A DNA stretch of 64,000 bases from Coriobacteriia bacterium. Its GTDB lineage: Bacteria > Actinomycetota > Coriobacteriia > Coriobacteriales > Eggerthellaceae. Position 1 is the first letter of the stretch; the number at the start of each line of letters is the position of its first letter. Positions 62,783 to 64,000 of this stretch are shown one piece after another. The stretch covers positions 1-64,000 of the forward strand of contig JAUNCQ010000001.1 of NCBI GenBank assembly GCA_030526515.1, given 5' to 3'. Below the pieces are notes generated by a model. The model did not search any database. It was not told the DNA's origin and saw only the letters and a program-made list of their open reading frames with translations. The position numbers and the translations under genes are program-made.

Positions 62783-64000
62783 ATGCCCCAAGTCAGTGTG
62801 GTAATGCCTGCCTACAACACCAGCGCCTACCTGCGCAAATGCCTGGACAGCGTGCTGGCGCAGACGCTGGACGACTTCGAGCTGATCGTGGTGGACGACG
62901 GGTCCACGGACAGCACGGTGGACATCGTGCGCGAGTACGCCGCCCGCGACGGGCGCATCCGCCTGGTGCAGCAGCAGAACCAGGGCGCCGGCGTGGCCCG
63001 CAACACCGGATTGGCCCAGGCCCAGGGCGAGTACCTGATCTTCTGGGACTCCGACGACTGGTTCGACAAGCGCGCCCTGGAGAAGCTGTACGCCCGCGCC
63101 AAGCGTGACGACGCCGACCTGTGCCTGTGCGACGCCCGGGCCTACCTGGTGGACAAGGGCGTGGAGCATCCTCTGGGCTATCTGTACAAGGACGCCCTGC
63201 CCAAGCCCGATGAGCGGCCGTTTTCCGCCAAGAGCCATCCGGACACCATCCTGAACATGACCACCAGCGTGGTGTGGAACAAGCTCATGCGCGTGGCGTT
63301 TCTGCGGGACGCCGGCCTGTGCTTCGCGGCGCAGCACAACGGAGAAACCGTGCAGTTCGTCATGAGCGCCCTGTGCCTGGCCGAGCGCATCACCTACGTG
63401 GACGAGGAGCTGATCACGTACCGCCAGGGCCGCGAGGGCTCCATTGTGACCCAGGTGAACAAGAACGTCATGGAGACCATCCAGGGCTGGATCGCCACCC
63501 GCGAGCTGCTGGAGGAGCGGGGCTGCCTGCCCGAGCGCAGCTACGACAACAAGGCCCTGGACAGCATCATCTACCAGCTGCGCCTGGTCACCGACTACGA
63601 CGTGTACGTGCACGCGGTGACCTACCTGAAGGAGGAGGGCCTGGAGCGCATGGGCCTGCGTCCGCGTCCGGCGGGGTACTACCATCACCCCGGCTCGGCG
63701 GACACCCTGCAGCACCTCATCGACGACGACGTGAACCACTTCCTCATGTACCAGTCCACCAAGGCCTACAAGCTGTATAGGGAGGGCGTCTTTGCCCGCC
63801 GCACCCTGCGCGACCAGGTCAAGGATCTGAAGAAGCAGAACAAGCGGCTGCGCAACACGCTGCCCCGCAAGGTGGCCCGCAAGGTCAAGGGCCTGCTGGG
63901 CGGCGGTTCCAAGAACGGGGCGAAGAAGAGCTCCGGCGCGGCCAAGCTGCCCGCGCCCCAGGACCGCCTGCTGGCCCGCATGGAGAAGCTGTACGCGGAG
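62783..64000 (+). CDS. Glycosyltransferase family 2 (partial, runs off the window)
   Basis: The frame is open for 406 codons to the end of the window, without a stop. The first 200 residues are a GT-A domain: SVVMPAYNTSAYLRKCLDSV, VDDGSTDST, NQGAGVARNTGL and the DxD-containing FWDSDDWF. The later part has a coiled basic segment (RRTLRDQVKDLKKQNKRLRN) and a low-complexity Lys/Gly stretch. The ATG follows GAAGGAG. It likely adds a sugar to a wall or surface glycan; specificity is unknown. Confidence 0.88.
   Translation, partial: MPQVSVVMPAYNTSAYLRKCLDSVLAQTLDDFELIVVDDGSTDSTVDIVREYAARDGRIRLVQQQNQGAGVARNTGLAQAQGEYLIFWDSDDWFDKRALEKLYARAKRDDADLCLCDARAYLVDKGVEHPLGYLYKDALPKPDERPFSAKSHPDTILNMTTSVVWNKLMRVAFLRDAGLCFAAQHNGETVQFVMSALCLAERITYVDEELITYRQGREGSIVTQVNKNVMETIQGWIATRELLEERGCLPERSYDNKALDSIIYQLRLVTDYDVYVHAVTYLKEEGLERMGLRPRPAGYYHHPGSADTLQHLIDDDVNHFLMYQSTKAYKLYREGVFARRTLRDQVKDLKKQNKRLRNTLPRKVARKVKGLLGGGSKNGAKKSSGAAKLPAPQDRLLARMEKLYAE

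Overview
The window is about 65% G+C (estimated by eye) and carries 52 protein-coding loci plus one tRNA. Gene content and gene style suggest an anaerobic, gut-type actinobacterium of the class Coriobacteriia (Olsenella/Collinsella-like); this is inference, since there is no rRNA here to place it. Pointers are oxygen-sensitive enzymes (a split 2-oxoacid:ferredoxin oxidoreductase, a two-subunit Fe-S fumarase), a minimal Suf system with only two genes, several radical SAM proteins, surface proteins with InlB-type repeats, and the gene order comFC ... secA-prfB ... ftsE-ftsX. Genes are dense, mostly on the + strand, often overlapping by 1-35 bases.

Layout. 0.4-10 kb: an archaeal-type topoisomerase I, a fused FAD oxidoreductase with its DUF1667 partner, a two-subunit fumarase, a TSUP permease and malic enzyme. 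10-19 kb: tmk-holB-PSP1(RicT-like)-pncB, two DegV proteins, an odd dehydrogenase-like protein with a Cys/Asp-rich tail and a PflA-like radical SAM protein. 19-27 kb: a hybrid sensor kinase, then a LysR regulator divergent from a phenylacetate-CoA ligase gene, a free-standing LysR effector-domain protein, and the three genes of a 2-oxoacid:ferredoxin oxidoreductase. 27-37.6 kb: a frameshifted NlpC/P60 surface protein, a two-gene putative DNA-repair operon under an apparent LexA operator, a GGDEF-like protein, a fluoride channel, tRNA-Thr, pyrE, sufC-sufB and ahcY. 38-48 kb: a membrane glycosyltransferase, comFC, a candidate structured RNA (perhaps the raiA motif), a lone solute-binding lipoprotein, an M16C protease, a small membrane protein and a large SARP-like ATPase regulator. 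48-64 kb: secA, prfB, a striking palindrome array, split transketolase, ftsE-ftsX, a CtpA-like protein lacking its catalytic serine, RNase R, a WecA/TagO-type transferase, a GH25 lysozyme and a glycosyltransferase cut by the window edge.

Metabolic reading (inference): fumarase and malic enzyme could link fumarate, malate and pyruvate; the ferredoxin oxidoreductase oxidises a 2-oxoacid to an acyl-CoA, and its position beside a phenylacetate-CoA ligase raises the possibility of an aromatic 2-oxoacid. The last 16 kb is mainly secretion, division and cell-envelope assembly.

Two non-coding signals stand out. The octamer GGGCGAAA occurs at least 42 times on the two strands, against about 2-3 expected, concentrated between genes and often as inverted pairs, in the manner of a DNA-uptake sequence. 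Between prfB and transketolase lies an array of about nine short palindromes (52095-52508) in which nearly every unit is separated from the next by the same distance. Other points of interest are the dead CtpA-like protein next to ftsEX, the DNA-binding-free LysR paralogue, the LexA site in the repair operon and the candidate raiA RNA.
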